DNA from: Sweltsa coloradensis
Lineage: Eukaryota; Arthropoda; Insecta; Plecoptera; Chloroperlidae
Assembly: GCA_024449915.1 (NCBI GenBank)
Contig: JAMZAV010001725.1
Coordinates: 62,001 to 126,000 of the forward strand
Reading direction: 5' to 3'
DNA: 64,000 nt
Shown piece after piece: positions 46,001-58,096 of the stretch. How positions within the stretch are numbered: position 1 is the stretch's first letter; each line of letters begins with the position of its first letter. Position numbers and translations under genes: made by a program. The notes under the pieces are model-generated. The model was not told the origin of the DNA. It did not search any database and saw nothing but the letters and a program-made list of their open reading frames with translations.

Positions 46001-49000
46001 AACTCGACGAATAAACACAATAGTAGGCCACGATATACCCACAATACAAACATTCAAACAACTAACATGATAAGACTAACTTATAACATTACGTATTATA
46101 TATTTAAATTCTAACAACTGTTTAAATGTGACACTATTATAGGTACCCTAATCTGGTACCTGTTTGTAGATTTGTTGATGTTATTCTAAAATTAAACAGA
46201 AATAATTTTACACGAACAACTATATACAGACTAAATTAGGATTAAAATACAAATGGGTGTTTTAAGATCTCCTGACTTTAGTATAATTTGTTCCCCTCCT
46301 AGCAATAACCCGCCCTGGATTACATCAGAGCCGATTATTATATTCGACCTTTGTCGTTTTGTTAAAAACTCTTTAACGATAGTGTAATCAAAATTAACTT
46401 GAGAAAGATTTGTCATGAACATCAGAGATTTACTTGAGTGTTCACAGATGGCACCAAAATTAACAACAAGGTTAGAAGTGCCTTTCAACTGAACGTTTCA
46501 GACTAAGCGAGGTTTGTTCAATTTGACTGCAGAGATATTCGCTTTTCAAGAAGCTATTAAATGCATTCTACATTGCCATTGCGGAGATTACCTTTTAAGA
46601 ATTATTCAGTTCGTGTGCAGTTTCTTTTTTCTCTACAATAATAGTTTGTGTCATGTGATTCAAATTCCGAATTAGTTGAATTTAACTGGAGTTCCGATTA
46701 GGGAATGTAAGTGAACGGAATGGTCGTTCAACGAAAAAGTGACCACTTTTACGACTTATTATTCCTTACAAATAGAGTGTAGTTCACTTTTTGCAATTGT
46801 CCGGAAGGAACCTTTGCCATAACCACACAACACACAACAGACTTTGCGAAAGCTTTTGATTCAGTTAGTCATAGTCATCTTGTTTACAAGATATCAAAAC
46901 GATTCGGCATTCACAGTAAATTCTTGGCAATATACTATCAGACCTTCTTTCAAATCGTAAACAACGTGTTGTTTTAAATGGAGCATCATCATCATGGCTT
47001 TCTGTACTTTCCGGTGTCATACAAGGCAGTGTCTTGTGGCCGTTGAAATATACCTTGTTCCTCAATGATACTATGGATCATAATGCGTAACTAATTGTGC
47101 AAAAGTGCTACTTTTGCTGCCCCCCCCCCCCCCCCCCCCTATTTGAATTAATGATAATTACTTACAAATTTTTTCTTTTGGATGCCATCATGTTTCAAAT
47201 ATTCACTCAATATGTTTTTATGCATTGTGTGGACTGGTGCCTTAAGCCCAATCTAGACAGATGTGTTTCATGTCCCAACTCCCCGTCTACCAACAAAGAA
47301 AAGGTCACTATTCGTTCGTCTGCCTACAACTTTCAACTCCTTCACACAATCTCCATCAATTGCATTTTTGCATATAAATTTCGTTTTTTTTAATCATCAA
47401 TTCGACATATGACAAATCATCAATATTCATCATCGAATAAGTAATTCATTGTACATTATTATTATGTTATTAACTATTGAATAATAGACGAAGTTATTGT
47501 AAGTGTAAACCAACTGTATGTTTACTGAAATGTGTATGATCTACTATATTTATTACTTTTTTGTCTTGATAATATTATTTAAAATTTATTATCTTAGTAT
47601 CTCAATGAAAAATGTCAGCAATGCTGTATTTGAGTGAACCAATAAATAAATACTTTTTAATTTTATTTGTAATAGTTTGATCTCGAGAATGAAGGAGATA
47701 ACGATAATTCTGTGAAAGGAGTGGAAACATCCCCATGGTCAGTGGCGGTACATCAGAATGCAGTGGCGTGCAATGGAACTGGAAGGACATCGACATTATA
47801 CTCGAGGATTACCATAACAGGTTCGGGCTGAGACAACTACACTCACCACATTTCATCATCTGGAAATTTTAACAAGTCTTAGCCTAGTGGTGTAATGGGG
47901 GTATGCACGGTATATGGCATATAACCAAAAGTGTATATACTTACCCTTTTTGTATACCCAAAAAATATTCAGGGTAACCACTGAAAAACATGGTAAAAGT
48001 GTATATCTATTGGTACAAATGTGGAAATCCAATGTCTAGTAACAAAACATTACATAATTTTACAATGACAACAATTATCTCCAGTCTATACTAACAAACA
48101 TCATTTAAAAAAACTAAAACTCGTTAAAATAGTTCAATAAAATAATTATAGGAATGAAATAAATTTCAGGGGTTGTGAGCCCCGGACCCTCATTGGCTGT
48201 GGTCACCCCCCCCCCCCCCCCTTGTACAAAAATAATGACTTTACTCAGTAAATAGCTTATAACCATTAATAATTTTCAAATAACACTACTATCCCAGATT
48301 GTCCAACAAGACTCAAATAATGTAAAACAATTTTTGTTTAAAATTAAAGTTTCCGATGTGATAACTCCAACCAAGTCCATCCCTGAAGGCTACGAGCTGT
48401 TCGCGGGTGTGGGGTACTACAAGTTCCACCCCGAGGCTGCGATATGGGCTCGTGCGCGTCAGGTCTGCGCAGAGGAGGGTGGCCATCTTATTGTCATCAA
48501 CTCGGAGTACGAGGCTAACGTTGTGAAGCAACTCTTCACGAGGTTCCCCAAGGAGAAAATTACAAACTATGACCATACTCTCTATGAGTGGAGCTGGGTC
48601 GGAGTTTATGAACAAGGCGCCAATGGAAAGTACTTCACAATTCAAGGTATTAAAGGGGCTAAAAACCCCAAAAATTATTTTTTACCACGTGATCTATAGC
48701 ACAATAGGCTACATTTAAATGACCGTTTAAAAAATTATATCTTGTAACTGTGATTTAACACGAATTTTTTAATTTTTTTGATCCAGAAATTGGCAAAAAT
48801 TGGTGTTTTGGAAAATTTCCTAAATCGGCTTAACCTGCTGCTTTTTTGGTCACACATAAATACAGAGGCATAGTACCAATCTAAAAGACCCTTTACAACA
48901 TGTGTCTTGAAACTGTGCTCAAATATTACACTCAAACACGCAAAAAATATGCATTCCAAAATCACCCACCCCCATCTTGGTAATCAGCATATTTTTGACA

Positions 49001-50160
49001 AATTACTTGCCCAAATTACAACAAAATATAGAGAATTTACAAAAAGGCTGTCGAGTACGTCAAGAATGGCCAATATTTGTTTGGATCCAATCCTCCAAGG
49101 TCACGGAGGCATAAAAATCGCCCCCCCCCCTGTTATTCTCCCCTAGGGAGATTTTTGCCGATGGGACCTAGCTCGAAAATATCATGTTGACAATTTTGGG
49201 GAGGTCATGGTGGCCCCTATAATTTTTCTGTTAATTGCTAAAACCATTACTAGTGAGCCTGAATGAAATATATTTTTTGAGTTAAGCGGTTAAATACCCC
49301 TTTAAGTAAAACAAAACAATGACTTTTCAATTTGATTTTAAATTTTGTAGAGAGAGAGGGATAAAGAATATAAGCCTAGTAATAAAAATAAGAATAATAA
49401 AATAAGAACTGGTAAGAAAAGTGTAAGAAAATTTAATTTTTTGATAAAATTGATTTAGGAAGTATGGATACTTAAAATTTATTTTGGCATTAATAAATTC
49501 ATGAAATTTATGAAAAATTAATGAAGGGGAAACGGTTTACGTACATTTTAAATGAAGTGTATGTGGGGCTTATTCTTTTTAAAATTTGAGAAAATGTATT
49601 GTTAATTAAACCACAACTAGCTGGGACTGTTTAAAATTTGTTATTGGTAGAAAATAAGAATAATATATAAGAGTTAATTTTATCTTGATTTTGATAGTCG
49701 GGAGACACTCCTCTTTTATGTTTATTTATTTTTTTATGTAAAACACATTAAGATAAGAGTTTATAAGATAATGCCTATATAAGTATAAGCAATGAGAGTG
49801 TGCAAAAGAGGAAAATTATTGGATAATAAAAATAAAAATAAACAAATAAACAAGTATTTACATTATGTTTAATCCGTTAAATCAACCCATCGGCCCTTTC
49901 AATTTGCATGAAATAATCTTACGAACACCTCTATTACAAAATAAAATAGCTGTGCATAGATTTTAAAACTATGTTCAGCAATTCATAATCATGCCATTTT
50001 GTTCACAGGCCAGACCCTGGAAATGACAGGTTTCACACGTTGGCACCCTGGCCAACCGAATGGGGGTGGGTTGGATGATTGTCTCGGCGTCTATGCTCTG
50101 GGTGCTGGGTTCAACGATCTGAACTGTAGAGACAGAGCAGCGTTCATATGCGAGTTGTAA
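39801..50160 (+). CDS. CTL5: divergent secreted C-type lectin (exon 1 indel-rich, exons 2-4 clean)
   Basis: Exons are about 39801-40008, 47676-47820, 48350-48646 and 50009-50160. Exon 1 is unreadable as given but unmistakable by order of motifs; intron 1 would be about 7.7 kb and is filled with repeats. Exon 2 is two codons longer than in its relatives and strongly changed (FDLENEGDNDNSVKGVETSP), keeping the cysteine. Exon 3 has FAGVGYYKFHPEAA in place of FPRVGYY and NYDHTLYEW after ITN. Exon 4 is GQTLEMTGFTRWHPG, then QPN in the ligand position, LDDC, FNDLNC and FICEL, then TAA; the NKT glycosylation site is gone. The most diverged member, so probably a distinct binding specificity. Confidence 0.8.
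40260..40830. repeat. Imperfect palindrome, about 0.5 kb, in CTL5 intron 1
   Basis: GGCTATTCGATCGCG near 40308 is mirrored by CGCGTCGAATAGCC near 40785, and ATGGCTTTGAAACCTGG by CCAGGTTTCAAAGCCAT, with CCGGTACACGACC and CGTGCATACCGG nearer the centre. Confidence 0.7.
40840..41455 (-). mobile_element. Helentron-like relic with tandem units of about 200 bp
   Basis: In reverse orientation it starts TTGGATTGAGCGTAGCGAGC near 41450. Units at about 40840, 40990 and 41160 share GAAATAATT and CGCTCAAAATTTCACACGA-like blocks, in opposite orientation to the units at 38600-39130. The 3' end is not identified. Confidence 0.5.
42762..42838. repeat. ATT microsatellite (LINE 3' tail)
   Basis: ATT/ATTT run directly beyond the 3' UTR of the reverse-strand LINE at 42840-45250. 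Confidence 0.9.
42840..45250 (-). mobile_element. Decayed LINE (reverse transcriptase), in CTL5 intron 1
   Basis: On the reverse strand: KLLSC-type N-terminal region and LWKYIHSRKGSTAPKDF, then STATGPDDLPGRILKECA (44598-44987), a VPQGS box near 44095-44115, an FADD version of the catalytic box near 44010-44030, and C-terminal remains to about 43010. Multiple frameshifts. The family differs from the LINE at 18.7-21.4 kb (FADD instead of YADD; ATT-type tail). Confidence 0.78.
45280..46800. other. Unassigned part of CTL5 intron 1
   Basis: A repeat block around 45720-45790 and 46130-46260 (TACCCTAATCTGGTACCT) also occurs at about 38450-38590. Otherwise nothing is recognised. Confidence 0.45.
46830..47390 (+). 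mobile_element. LINE reverse transcriptase fragment
   Basis: FAKAFDSVSHSHLVYKIS-like translation near 46845-46900, followed by a degraded SGVIQGSVL box near 47015 and CLKPNLDRC near 47245. It is broken by a C homopolymer of about 20 bases (47119-47138). Confidence 0.7.
47676..47820 (+). CDS. CTL5 exon 2 (N-terminal domain, divergent)
   Basis: 145 nt between an AATAG acceptor and an ACAG|GTTCGG donor, keeping phases 0 and 1. Shares TSPW, VAC and TSTLYSRIT with the other copies, but most other residues differ. Confidence 0.85.
48350..48646 (+). CDS. CTL5 exon 3 (lectin domain, N-terminal two thirds)
   Basis: 297 nt after TAAAG. The first two thirds are almost identical to the other copies; the last third is changed. 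The donor reads CAA G|GTATTA, with a MITE beginning 3 bases after the exon end. Confidence 0.88.
48650..49305. mobile_element. TTAA-flanked MITE, 648 bp, abutting the CTL5 exon 3 donor
   Basis: TTAA at 48650-48653 and 49302-49305 encloses ends AGGGGCTAAAAACC and the reverse complement of AGGGGTATTTAACC. A partial reverse copy lies at 58547-58790. TTAA duplication points to a piggyBac-type mobiliser (inferred; no transposase seen). Confidence 0.65.
50009..50160 (+). CDS. CTL5 exon 4 (lectin ligand loop and stop)
   Basis: 152 nt after TCACAG. The ligand motif is QPN followed by GGG, unlike QPDN or RPAD in the other copies. Cysteines are at DDC, LNC and FICEL; stop TAA. Confidence 0.88.
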
Positions 50161-51740
50161 TGCACTAAGCAACATCAAGGAATAGACAGAATAGAATAGA
50201 AAATATTAACACACTTTACCTGCATTAAATGTCACGATTATAGAATAGATTAAGAAGTTATATATGTTTAAAATATTTGCATTATAATACACGCTTTTGT
50301 GTGGTAATAAATTGAAGGAAAAATTACAATTAACTCATCGTTTTAATTTATTCATAACCATGACCTGCTTATCAAAAGTAAGAATTAAGTTTAATAGAAA
50401 ATTTATAATAATTAATAATATTTAAGAGAACATAGGACAAGCGTTTTAAAGCAAATTTCTGTTCGTTCGGCTGTCATCAGAGTTGTTGGAAATTTTGCAC
50501 AAATGTCAGGGAAGTGAAACAGAAGTGGTCTGCGTTTTTTGTGGTTTAAGGACACCACAAAAAAAATGATTTTTTACATTTGAGGTTTTCTCAAAAAAAT
50601 AAAAGTCCGAAATAGACGATTTTGGTGAATTGTTTCTGGCTGACAAACAGACAATATTGATAATATACGACTGTAGGGCTGTCCATGTATGTTTCTTGAC
50701 AACTGTGTAAAGTTTCATATAGTTACAACAGGTGCTTTCTGGCCTTGCAAACAGCTATTTTCTAAGTGGCAAATGTGACCTGTTCACACTTAAAATCCAT
50801 CCTTAACCGGGGTTTGCACCCAGGTCTTCCGCATTCGACGTTAGCGACTTAGCCAACTAGACTACCGAGGCGATAACGTCTTAACTTCAGGAATTGCAGT
50901 TGCATTATAGATCTGAATGAAATGAATTTTTACATTGCTGATTGCAGAATTGTATTAAATTATGTCAATTCCCTACAGGAGTGTTTCCCGACGAACTCTA
51001 AACCAGTCACAGTGTTATGTTTAAGTTGTTTGTATAATTTGCGTAGATTAAAGATGTTCACAGCATAACGTTATGACTTAAGTTTTCTTAAGTCAGCGGT
51101 TGAACTTATACTCTTCTTGTTTAAAGTTTTCTATGACGATACGTAACTTAAGTAATTGAGCACAGATTGTCCTCTGGATAGTTGTGATAAATAATTATAA
51201 TAATTTGGGCTTATGTGCAAAGTCTCTGCATTTGAAAAAAATTGACAAATGAAGCATAGGAATATTTGCTAGCAATGAAACAGTGAAGTCTCAAGTATAG
51301 GATCTCTGTATACTGTAAATTAATTTTGTGTAATTTATTAGTCCACGGCATTTTTCCTGATTGTTTCCAGTTCACCATATCCTGTGTTCGAATCACGGTT
51401 AGGGCAAAGGATTTTCGAAAGAAACGAACAATTAACTAAAAATCACAACAAAAGCAACTTCTTATCCTAGTTATGTTTCCTCCAGAGCTGTCAATTTGTC
51501 TTGACTTCGTTCGCTATGATCAACCAACAGATAAACAAGCATGTATTGGTAAAACTACAATATATGAACAAAATTTGAAAGAAAGCAACTTTGAAATGTT
51601 GACTTAAGACTATGTTCCATGTCTTGCATAGGGAACATCACGTAACCTAACGTGCTTTAATATAGTAAATGCGTATCCCCTTTCTAAAAACAAACAAGTA
51701 AATATATGAAATTGAGAATATGAGTAACTGGCAAGTTATT
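50161..51740. other. Intergenic DNA between CTL5 and CTL6
   Basis: Contains a polyadenylation signal AATAAA at 50306 and one tRNA-like sequence (50803-50871). No gene is seen. Confidence 0.5.
50803..50871 (-). repeat. tRNA-related sequence (SINE head or tRNA pseudogene)
   Basis: On the reverse strand, GCCTCGGTAGTCTAGTTGGC includes a box A-like TAGTTGGCTAAG. A box B-like GGGTGCAAACC follows at tRNA spacing. The acceptor stem does not pair well (GCCTCGG against TTAAGGA) and the T loop has GTGC instead of GTTC, so a working tRNA is unlikely. It shares box A with the 19679 copy. Confidence 0.55.
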
Positions 51741-51743
51741 CGA

Positions 51744-51882
51744 ACGCCCAATTTTTCTCCTCGAAGTGATCAGAAGTTACGCCTACTTTCCCCTTCAGAT
51801 TCTTACTCAGCTCATTTCCCCTCCACTCCTTACATAAAGACGCAACTGTCAGTGTCAGACGTTGTATTCAGTGAGTGTTACA
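51744..51882 (+). promoter_or_regulatory. CTL6 promoter, conserved lectin-array type
   Basis: CTACTTTCCCCTTCAG and CATTTCCCCTCCACTCC blocks. The TATA-like element reads TACATAAAGA here, nearer the TATA consensus than TTAAAG of the others. TCAGTGAGTG precedes the ATG. Confidence 0.65.
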
Positions 51883-52047
51883 ATGACTTGCATCGAGTGT
51901 CTGGTAGAGCTGATTTGCATCCTGGTGGCTTTGACTTCTGTTCGGTCTGAGCCTACACCAGAGCAACAATGTTCATCACTAAGGAACACAGCAATCAAGT
52001 TCTCGCTGAACAGCCGTAGAAATAGCACTGGGTACTGGATTTCACAG
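51883..52047 (+). CDS. CTL6 exon 1 (signal peptide)
   Basis: 55 codons; E for G in LVELICILV weakens the hydrophobic core a little. Ends WISQ at GTAACT. Confidence 0.9.
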
Positions 52048-53311
52048 GTAACTAATCGGAAATAACGTTGCGAAAACTTCATTTGACTACCCTAAGATGA
52101 ATAGGGGAGATCTAATGTTATTGTCTGTTAGTTCATTCTCAAGCTGACAAACAGATACTTTTGACTAGATTTAATAGTTAAGTGATCCCTTGAAGTCTGA
52201 AATTCGGCCTGTTAAGTTTTGTTGGTACAAAAGAATAAGTATTTCTCATGATAATAATTTGCACATCTTATAGGTCTTTTCTATGATTGTTTGCTTTCCT
52301 TAGCACAAATCACCAACGCTTATCTGATTTAACTTATAGGAATCTCCGAAATGTCTTATCTTAGAACTGCCACTTACATGAGTACAATCACAGATATTTT
52401 GTGTCATAGATTTTGCAAATATAAAACTTTTTCGTCTTGTCGAACAACGATTCATGTGTAGACAAACATTATTTGGATGCAGTTGTAGCTTTCACAAATT
52501 TCAAAATATAAACCTTTAATACCTTGACTAGAGAGTTTGCTCAAAGGACAGTTCAAATTTTCTCAATAGAGTGATTTGTAAACATTAACTTCAAATAAAT
52601 TGAAAATAACTTTTTACTCATCCTTGTGCGTTTAAAAGCGCAAAAGCGCATCCAATGTGTAAATAATTAATCAAGAGCAGGGATCAAATCGTTAGCAGGG
52701 TTTTATTATAAAAAGTGCGAAAATAAAAGCTTGTTTCAAAATTTACCATTTAATTTTGAGTGCCACTGCAACTACAAAAGTGCGATGACGTGTTTATTCA
52801 TTGTTTTCAGTATTTAATACTAAAATTCCATACATTTATAATACTATATATATTTTTTGGGGGGGCATCTTTGGAAGACAACCATACTGTGCTATCAAAT
52901 AACTAGTGTCATATGCAATACTTACAAAGTTTTACCCGGCGGGGGATGGGCGGGGGTAAAATGTCAAATCTAGGGGTGAAGTAGGGGAATGTAAAGCCCC
53001 ACAATATCCGTTGAAAAATATGACTTAAAAACAAAATTCTTAATGGCTTGACTTAAATACACTGAATGTATAATTAAACTATATAATCATTCATACGCCT
53101 TTATCGTAGGACTTGTGTGAGCACACACAGTGGGAGGAATTCTTTAAAAGTTTTAAGGAAAAAAAAGCATCCCTCAAGGCATGGATAAAGATGACGGGAC
53201 CCCAACGAATATTGTCCGAATAAGTAGAAAACCAGTGACTCTGGTGAATTTAAACAAACAAAAATGTATCATATTTATTGTATTCGTAATTATTGTTTTA
53301 TAATTTCTCAG

Positions 53312-53450
53312 ATTGATTTCGAGAATGGTGGTGAAAGCCGCATCTCATCTGGTGATATGGCGACGCCCACTTGGTCTATGGGGTTGGAGCAGAGCACAGG
53401 GGCGTGCGTTGGGGAGACGTCTACCTTACATTCGAGAATAACCCTAGCAG
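53312..53450 (+). CDS. CTL6 exon 2 (N-terminal domain)
   Basis: 139 nt after TCTCAG. IDFENGGESRISSGD start, STGACVGE, ending at G|GTGAGT. Confidence 0.9.
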
Positions 53451-54750
53451 GTGAGTCTCCACATTCATTTGCACACGGCAATGTAGTTTGATGAAATATA
53501 TTTTGACCGTATGGTGCATGTGAAAATCATTTATTATGTCAAAATTTTACTCTACTTGAAAGCGTTCGATTCTCGTGGAGATAAATCTTATTATTAGACG
53601 GCAAACCAAGCAGTGGATGATTTCTTTTCATTGACAAAATCGCGTACTTTTGTGGCAAACTTTTTTCAATTTTTGATAAGAATTCTCCAAGGAGAATTGC
53701 AGAGAGAACTTTACCGTGTATCGGAAACTTTACCTGAAAATTACTCTTTTGTTACATTTCAACATTTCATTTCACAGAATCAGATTCCTTATTTTTAAGG
53801 TATATTAGTAAACGTGTACACAAATTGGAAAATGTAGTATTTTAATTGTAAATATTGGACTAAAATTTTCATTAAATGTTGTTGGGTTATATTTTGTATA
53901 TAAAAGTAATTAAAAGCTTTAAAAAGACCAACAAAGACGTTTTAATATGATATTTTTTTGCGATGAAAAGGATTGTTATCCATGCAAAATAAATAAGCGA
54001 TACTACAACAGAATGTGGCCGATTGGATTGACTATAACTAGGTATGAATGTATTTATTTATTTAGTTATAAATATTAAATTCATTTAGTTTATTACTCAT
54101 AAGGTACAAAAATATTTAAACTTTCTCCTCAATTGTCTACAAGTAAATAAATATTGATGTGTGTAGGTTTAATTGGAAACTAACACGTTAAAAAACATGT
54201 GTTTCACAAGCATAACAACTTTAATTTTTATGTTTTTCTTGATTTCGATATGTCATAACATTGTATAGTAAAGTGCAATGAAAAAAATATTAAATGAAGT
54301 AATGTATACACAATATGTAATCTAGAATAGAATTACCTCCATGTCTTAAACCACACAAAAAATATTGGTTGTATGCAGAAAGATTAATAACCATGCTATG
54401 AGCTAATGTTAGCCTTAAGAGTCTGAAGCATACTTAAAGCACTGGATAGTGGATAATCCTTGGTTTATTTCGCTCAGACAGAACAACTACCCCTCCATTA
54501 ACCTGGTTTGTCGCCGTCAGTTTGTATTAAAACAGGAAAGGCAAAATGGATGAAAATTTACATGATTAAAGAGGAACATTAATAAAAAAAGTTTATTCAG
54601 ACAGATATCAGCCATTTTGTTTGGTTCTTTAGGATATCGGACAGTTGACAATAGAAGAGGTTTCTAACTTTTAAAGACACATTGTGTTCTTAGCAATATA
54701 AAATATTCGTAAATGAATCACTTATTATTTTTTTGGTGTACTGGTTTCAG

Positions 54751-55058
54751 TACCTGATAATATGAAAACATCAACCAAGTCCATCCCTGAAGGCTACGAG
54801 TTGTTCCCGAGAGTGGGGTACTACAAGTTCCACCCCGAGGCTGCGATATGGGCTCGTGCGCGTCAGGTCTGCGCAGAGGCCTGTAGAGGGCGGGCGGCCA
54901 TCTTATTGTCATCAACTCGGAGTACGAGGCTAACGTTGTGAAGCAACTCTTCACGCGGTTCCCCAAGGAGAAGATTACTAATAGTCCCACTGATACCGAA
55001 TGGTCCTGGGTTGGAATTAATGAACAAGGCGCCAATGGGCAATACTACACAGTGTTAG
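54751..55058 (+). CDS. CTL6 exon 3 with an 11-bp frameshifting insertion
   Basis: Length 308 against 297 in relatives. The extra bases are CCTGTAG and GCGG around 54880-54896. Downstream of them the original frame continues with SPTDTEWSWVGINEQGA. Confidence 0.85.
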
Positions 55059-55603
55059 GTAAATCATAATGAATATATTTGTTTTCTTACAACTTTTCTA
55101 CAACTTCTTAAGAACAAATTGTTCATCAACGAGGTATCAGAGTATCCATAATATTAGCTTGCTGTCAAACACAATTATTCGGCTATTTTATTGAACACCA
55201 TATAATAATTAAACTTTACAAACTTCACAAAAATAAAGTATGTAAAAAACAGATAAATGTGGCATAATTATTCGTAGGATGTATACGTAATCTTTTTACT
55301 ATGTCTCCCAATGACAGAGCTGATTGTAAAAGAAAAAGATATTCAGCCTAAAGAACAACTAGCAAAACTACACATAAATCACAACAAAGTTGTGAAAATT
55401 AAAAGTTTCCCTGGAGGACTACTGACCTTATAACATTATCTTTCTTATTGTCTGAATCGAACATTGAAAAGGGGAAGGTAGAACTGCCCGAAATATTGGT
55501 GTCCAATGTAAGTTATATTAGAATAATCCCTAAAAATTATTATGTCTCTTGCATAAGTAACCCCGGTGCGGGCACTGTTCTAATTCTTTAAAAATTAATT
55601 TTA

Positions 55604-55921
55604 CTTATAAATAAATAAATAATAAATAAATTGTATTAAGAGTCTACCCACTCAGTTATATAACTGATTTTCAGTGGGGGACAGTAAATCAAAGCGACCA
55701 AAGCCAAACCCTGTAGGCACACCGGACGCAATCGATAGTGAGTGATAACCAACAAAGGGATCCGATTATTTGTAATAGGAAATATAGCAATTCAGTGGTA
55801 TGGGAAGTTACGAAACACCCACGGACCAACGCCAGAATCAACAAGGCCGATTCAGAACAACTCCAAATTTATTATGTGCTTTGTTGCTAGGACGGCTCCA
55901 AAGTCACCGTTTACAAACTCC
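55604..55921 (-). repeat. Interspersed SINE-like repeat, about 300 bp, in CTL6 intron 3
   Basis: Shares GAGTCTACCCACTCAGT and AGGCCGATTCAGAACAACT with the 16188 copy. On the reverse strand it ends in an AATA/ATTT tail at 55604-55626. Confidence 0.65.
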
Positions 55922-56015
55922 TAATCCAAAATCCAAAAAATATTACCAATTTATATACAAATTACGATTTTTACAAGTGAAAACACAATTAATTGTTCTT
56001 TAATTTTTGCCACAG

Positions 56016-56167
56016 ATCAGCCTTGGAACAAGACGGAATTCTCCCGATGGTTTCCTAGCCAGCCTGACAATGCAGGAACAGACGACTGTATGTTGGTTTT
56101 TTACCTAAGTGGTGGGCTAAACGACCACCCATGTCCTGACAGATTTGCATTCATATGCGAGTTGTAG
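56016..56167 (+). CDS. CTL6 exon 4 (lectin ligand loop and stop)
   Basis: 152 nt after CCACAG. WNKTEF glycosylation site, QPDN, TDDC, LNDHPC, FICEL, TAG. Confidence 0.9.
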
Positions 56168-56200
56168 TGGGCATCATTAGATGAGATGAGACAGTAAGAT

Positions 56201-56206
56201 AATAAA
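56201..56206 (+). promoter_or_regulatory. Polyadenylation signal of CTL6
   Basis: AATAAA 34 nt after the stop; same AATAAAAAGCACC context as in CTL1. Confidence 0.6.
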
Positions 56207-57948
56207 AAGCACCGCAGAAAATGTAGTATTCTTAATTTTTGTCAAGTAACGTTAATTTATTTTAAGCACATAATCAATCAATATCTTATCCCGTTTCTAA
56301 CTTTGATGTCGTGAGGGGGAAGGCAGGCTTCAATACAAAATTAAATTTCTTGTAGTTTTTGAATTTTACCGCAGTTGTGTGATAATGTTTTAATTCTATA
56401 TATTTTATTAGTAATGACTAATGAGTACCTATGTGATTAAGGGTTTTTCTTGTAAAATGTTAATTGATATGATCGAAACTATATGTACGTACCTAACTAA
56501 TATGACATTGCATTACAATAATATATTTGATTTGGTACCACAACAGTTTTTGTAATTTTTAGGGTCTACAACAAGACATTTCGTCTAACCAGCCTAGTTC
56601 TAATCAGACATTTCGATTAAAACGTCATTTAGTCTACGTAATCTTTGTCAAGACATGTATTGGATCATATAATTAAGTTACCACTGCCCTATTTCAAACG
56701 TGAGCGGTTTCATTAGTATTATATTATCAAATGATTCATAATAATACTATAATTTGAAAGTGTTAATAGAACATCTCAAGAAAGATCATAAGGAAACAGA
56801 AGTCATAATGACACAGCTTGCAGCTATCTAGCCAACCAGCAACAAATTAAAAAGATTGTACAAAAATTTGAAAATAACAAGAATAACAACCACATCCTAC
56901 AATTTTGCTGTATAAGTTTCAAAGTACCCGAAGAAGAAAATAAACTGATTGTACTACATTAGGTAAAGATCGATTGATTGATTTCATAACACTATTATGT
57001 TATATGTACAAATTATGTTTTTACTGAAAGCTAAAAAAAGACTCATTTTGCCTCAAACATATTTTTATTTTTTATTTACCTATTCAAAAATAATGGTTTT
57101 ATGTAATCATGTTGGCTTTGTAAATTACGTACATACATAAAAATAAAATAAAACGAATATTTTTCATAAAAAATACTTGAAAAAAATGACATTTATATTT
57201 AGGAGATTAGAAAAAATATTTTCTCAGAACTGAAGAAAGAAATAGAAAAAACATTGACCAAAAATACTAGACTAAACTTCCAGTTATACGATTTGTCGCC
57301 ATAGACGAAAAAAGAGATGTTGACCAATGGACTGATTATACCAAATGATGTAGACAAAGAGTATGTGCACCTTTAATTATTTAATAATCACTCCATTAAG
57401 TTTGTTCAAAATGTTTGGCATGATGACAATTTCATCAATTTCAATTGATAGTTTCCAGCAATGCACATTGAAGTATGTATTGTCTTTCTACTTGAATATA
57501 CTTACTCATAGTTTCTTAAAAGTATAAGTATTAACATTGAAGGAACAATAACTTTATAAAATATTTTGTAGTCGGTGATAAATTAAGATCAATATCTCTT
57601 TCAGCCTTGTTTATCATGTTTTTTTGTATCAAAGAAAAGTGACAACTATTTAATCCAACCTATTACTTTATTTCAAATTCATATTCAAATGATATTGATT
57701 GTTAATTTGATAGATAATGTAATTAAAAATCTTGTTCGTGATATCAATAATGCTCATTCATCTAATAAAATGATTAAAAACTCATGATTATACGTCTAAT
57801 ACTGATATAAATCCATGGTCGTGTTAAGCCTGTGTTTTTTCTTTGTTTGACCATCCCCCCACCCCGCCACGATGTAAATTGATAGATACACCAGTTCTGC
57901 TGAGTTTTAAATAAATGAAATTCTAAATCTGAGAAATGTGTGGATTAT
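56207..57948. other. Intergenic DNA between CTL6 and CTL7
   Basis: AT-rich, with no reliable gene. A + strand stretch from 56720 to 57360 has a weakly protein-like, lysine-rich translation with several stops, which I could not assign. Confidence 0.45.
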
Positions 57949-58096
57949 TAATACGCCCACTGTCTCTCCTTAGAGACATCAGAAGTTACGCCCACTTTCC
58001 CCTTCAGATTCTTACTCAGCTCATTTCCCCTCCCCTCCTACTTAAAGACGGCAATGTCGAGTGTCAGACGTTAGAACTTCATGTGAGAGTGTTACA
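57949..58096 (+). promoter_or_regulatory. CTL7 promoter, conserved lectin-array type
   Basis: ACGCCCACTTTCCCC and CATTTCCCCTCC blocks and ACTTAAAGACG are present. Small indels start near 58030 and continue into exon 1. Confidence 0.6.

Larger units (their letters stand above)
51883..56167 (+). pseudogene. CTL6: C-type lectin gene, four exons, frameshifted in exon 3
   Basis: Exons 51883-52047, 53312-53450, 54751-55058 and 56016-56167. Splice sites and exons 1, 2 and 4 are intact; without the frameshift the product would be 250 aa like CTL2. Exon 3 carries 11 extra bases in two pieces near 54880-54895, just after the first lectin cysteine, throwing the frame into a stop. Exon 4 has the QPDN ligand motif, DDC, LNDHPC and FICEL. 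Exon 1 has an unpaired extra cysteine in the signal peptide (MTCIECL). The lesion may be a consensus error: the surrounding exon is otherwise near identical to its paralogues. Confidence 0.85.

Noticed and set aside
50803..50871. Functional tRNA gene
   Set aside because: Acceptor stem does not pair and the T loop lacks GTTC; reported as a tRNA-related repeat.
51340..51405. tRNA-like T arm (GTGTTCGAATCAC)
   Set aside because: No matching D arm or acceptor stem at tRNA distance.
56720..57360. Possible LINE ORF1 or host exon on the + strand
   Set aside because: Several stops and no motif I could name; left unassigned.
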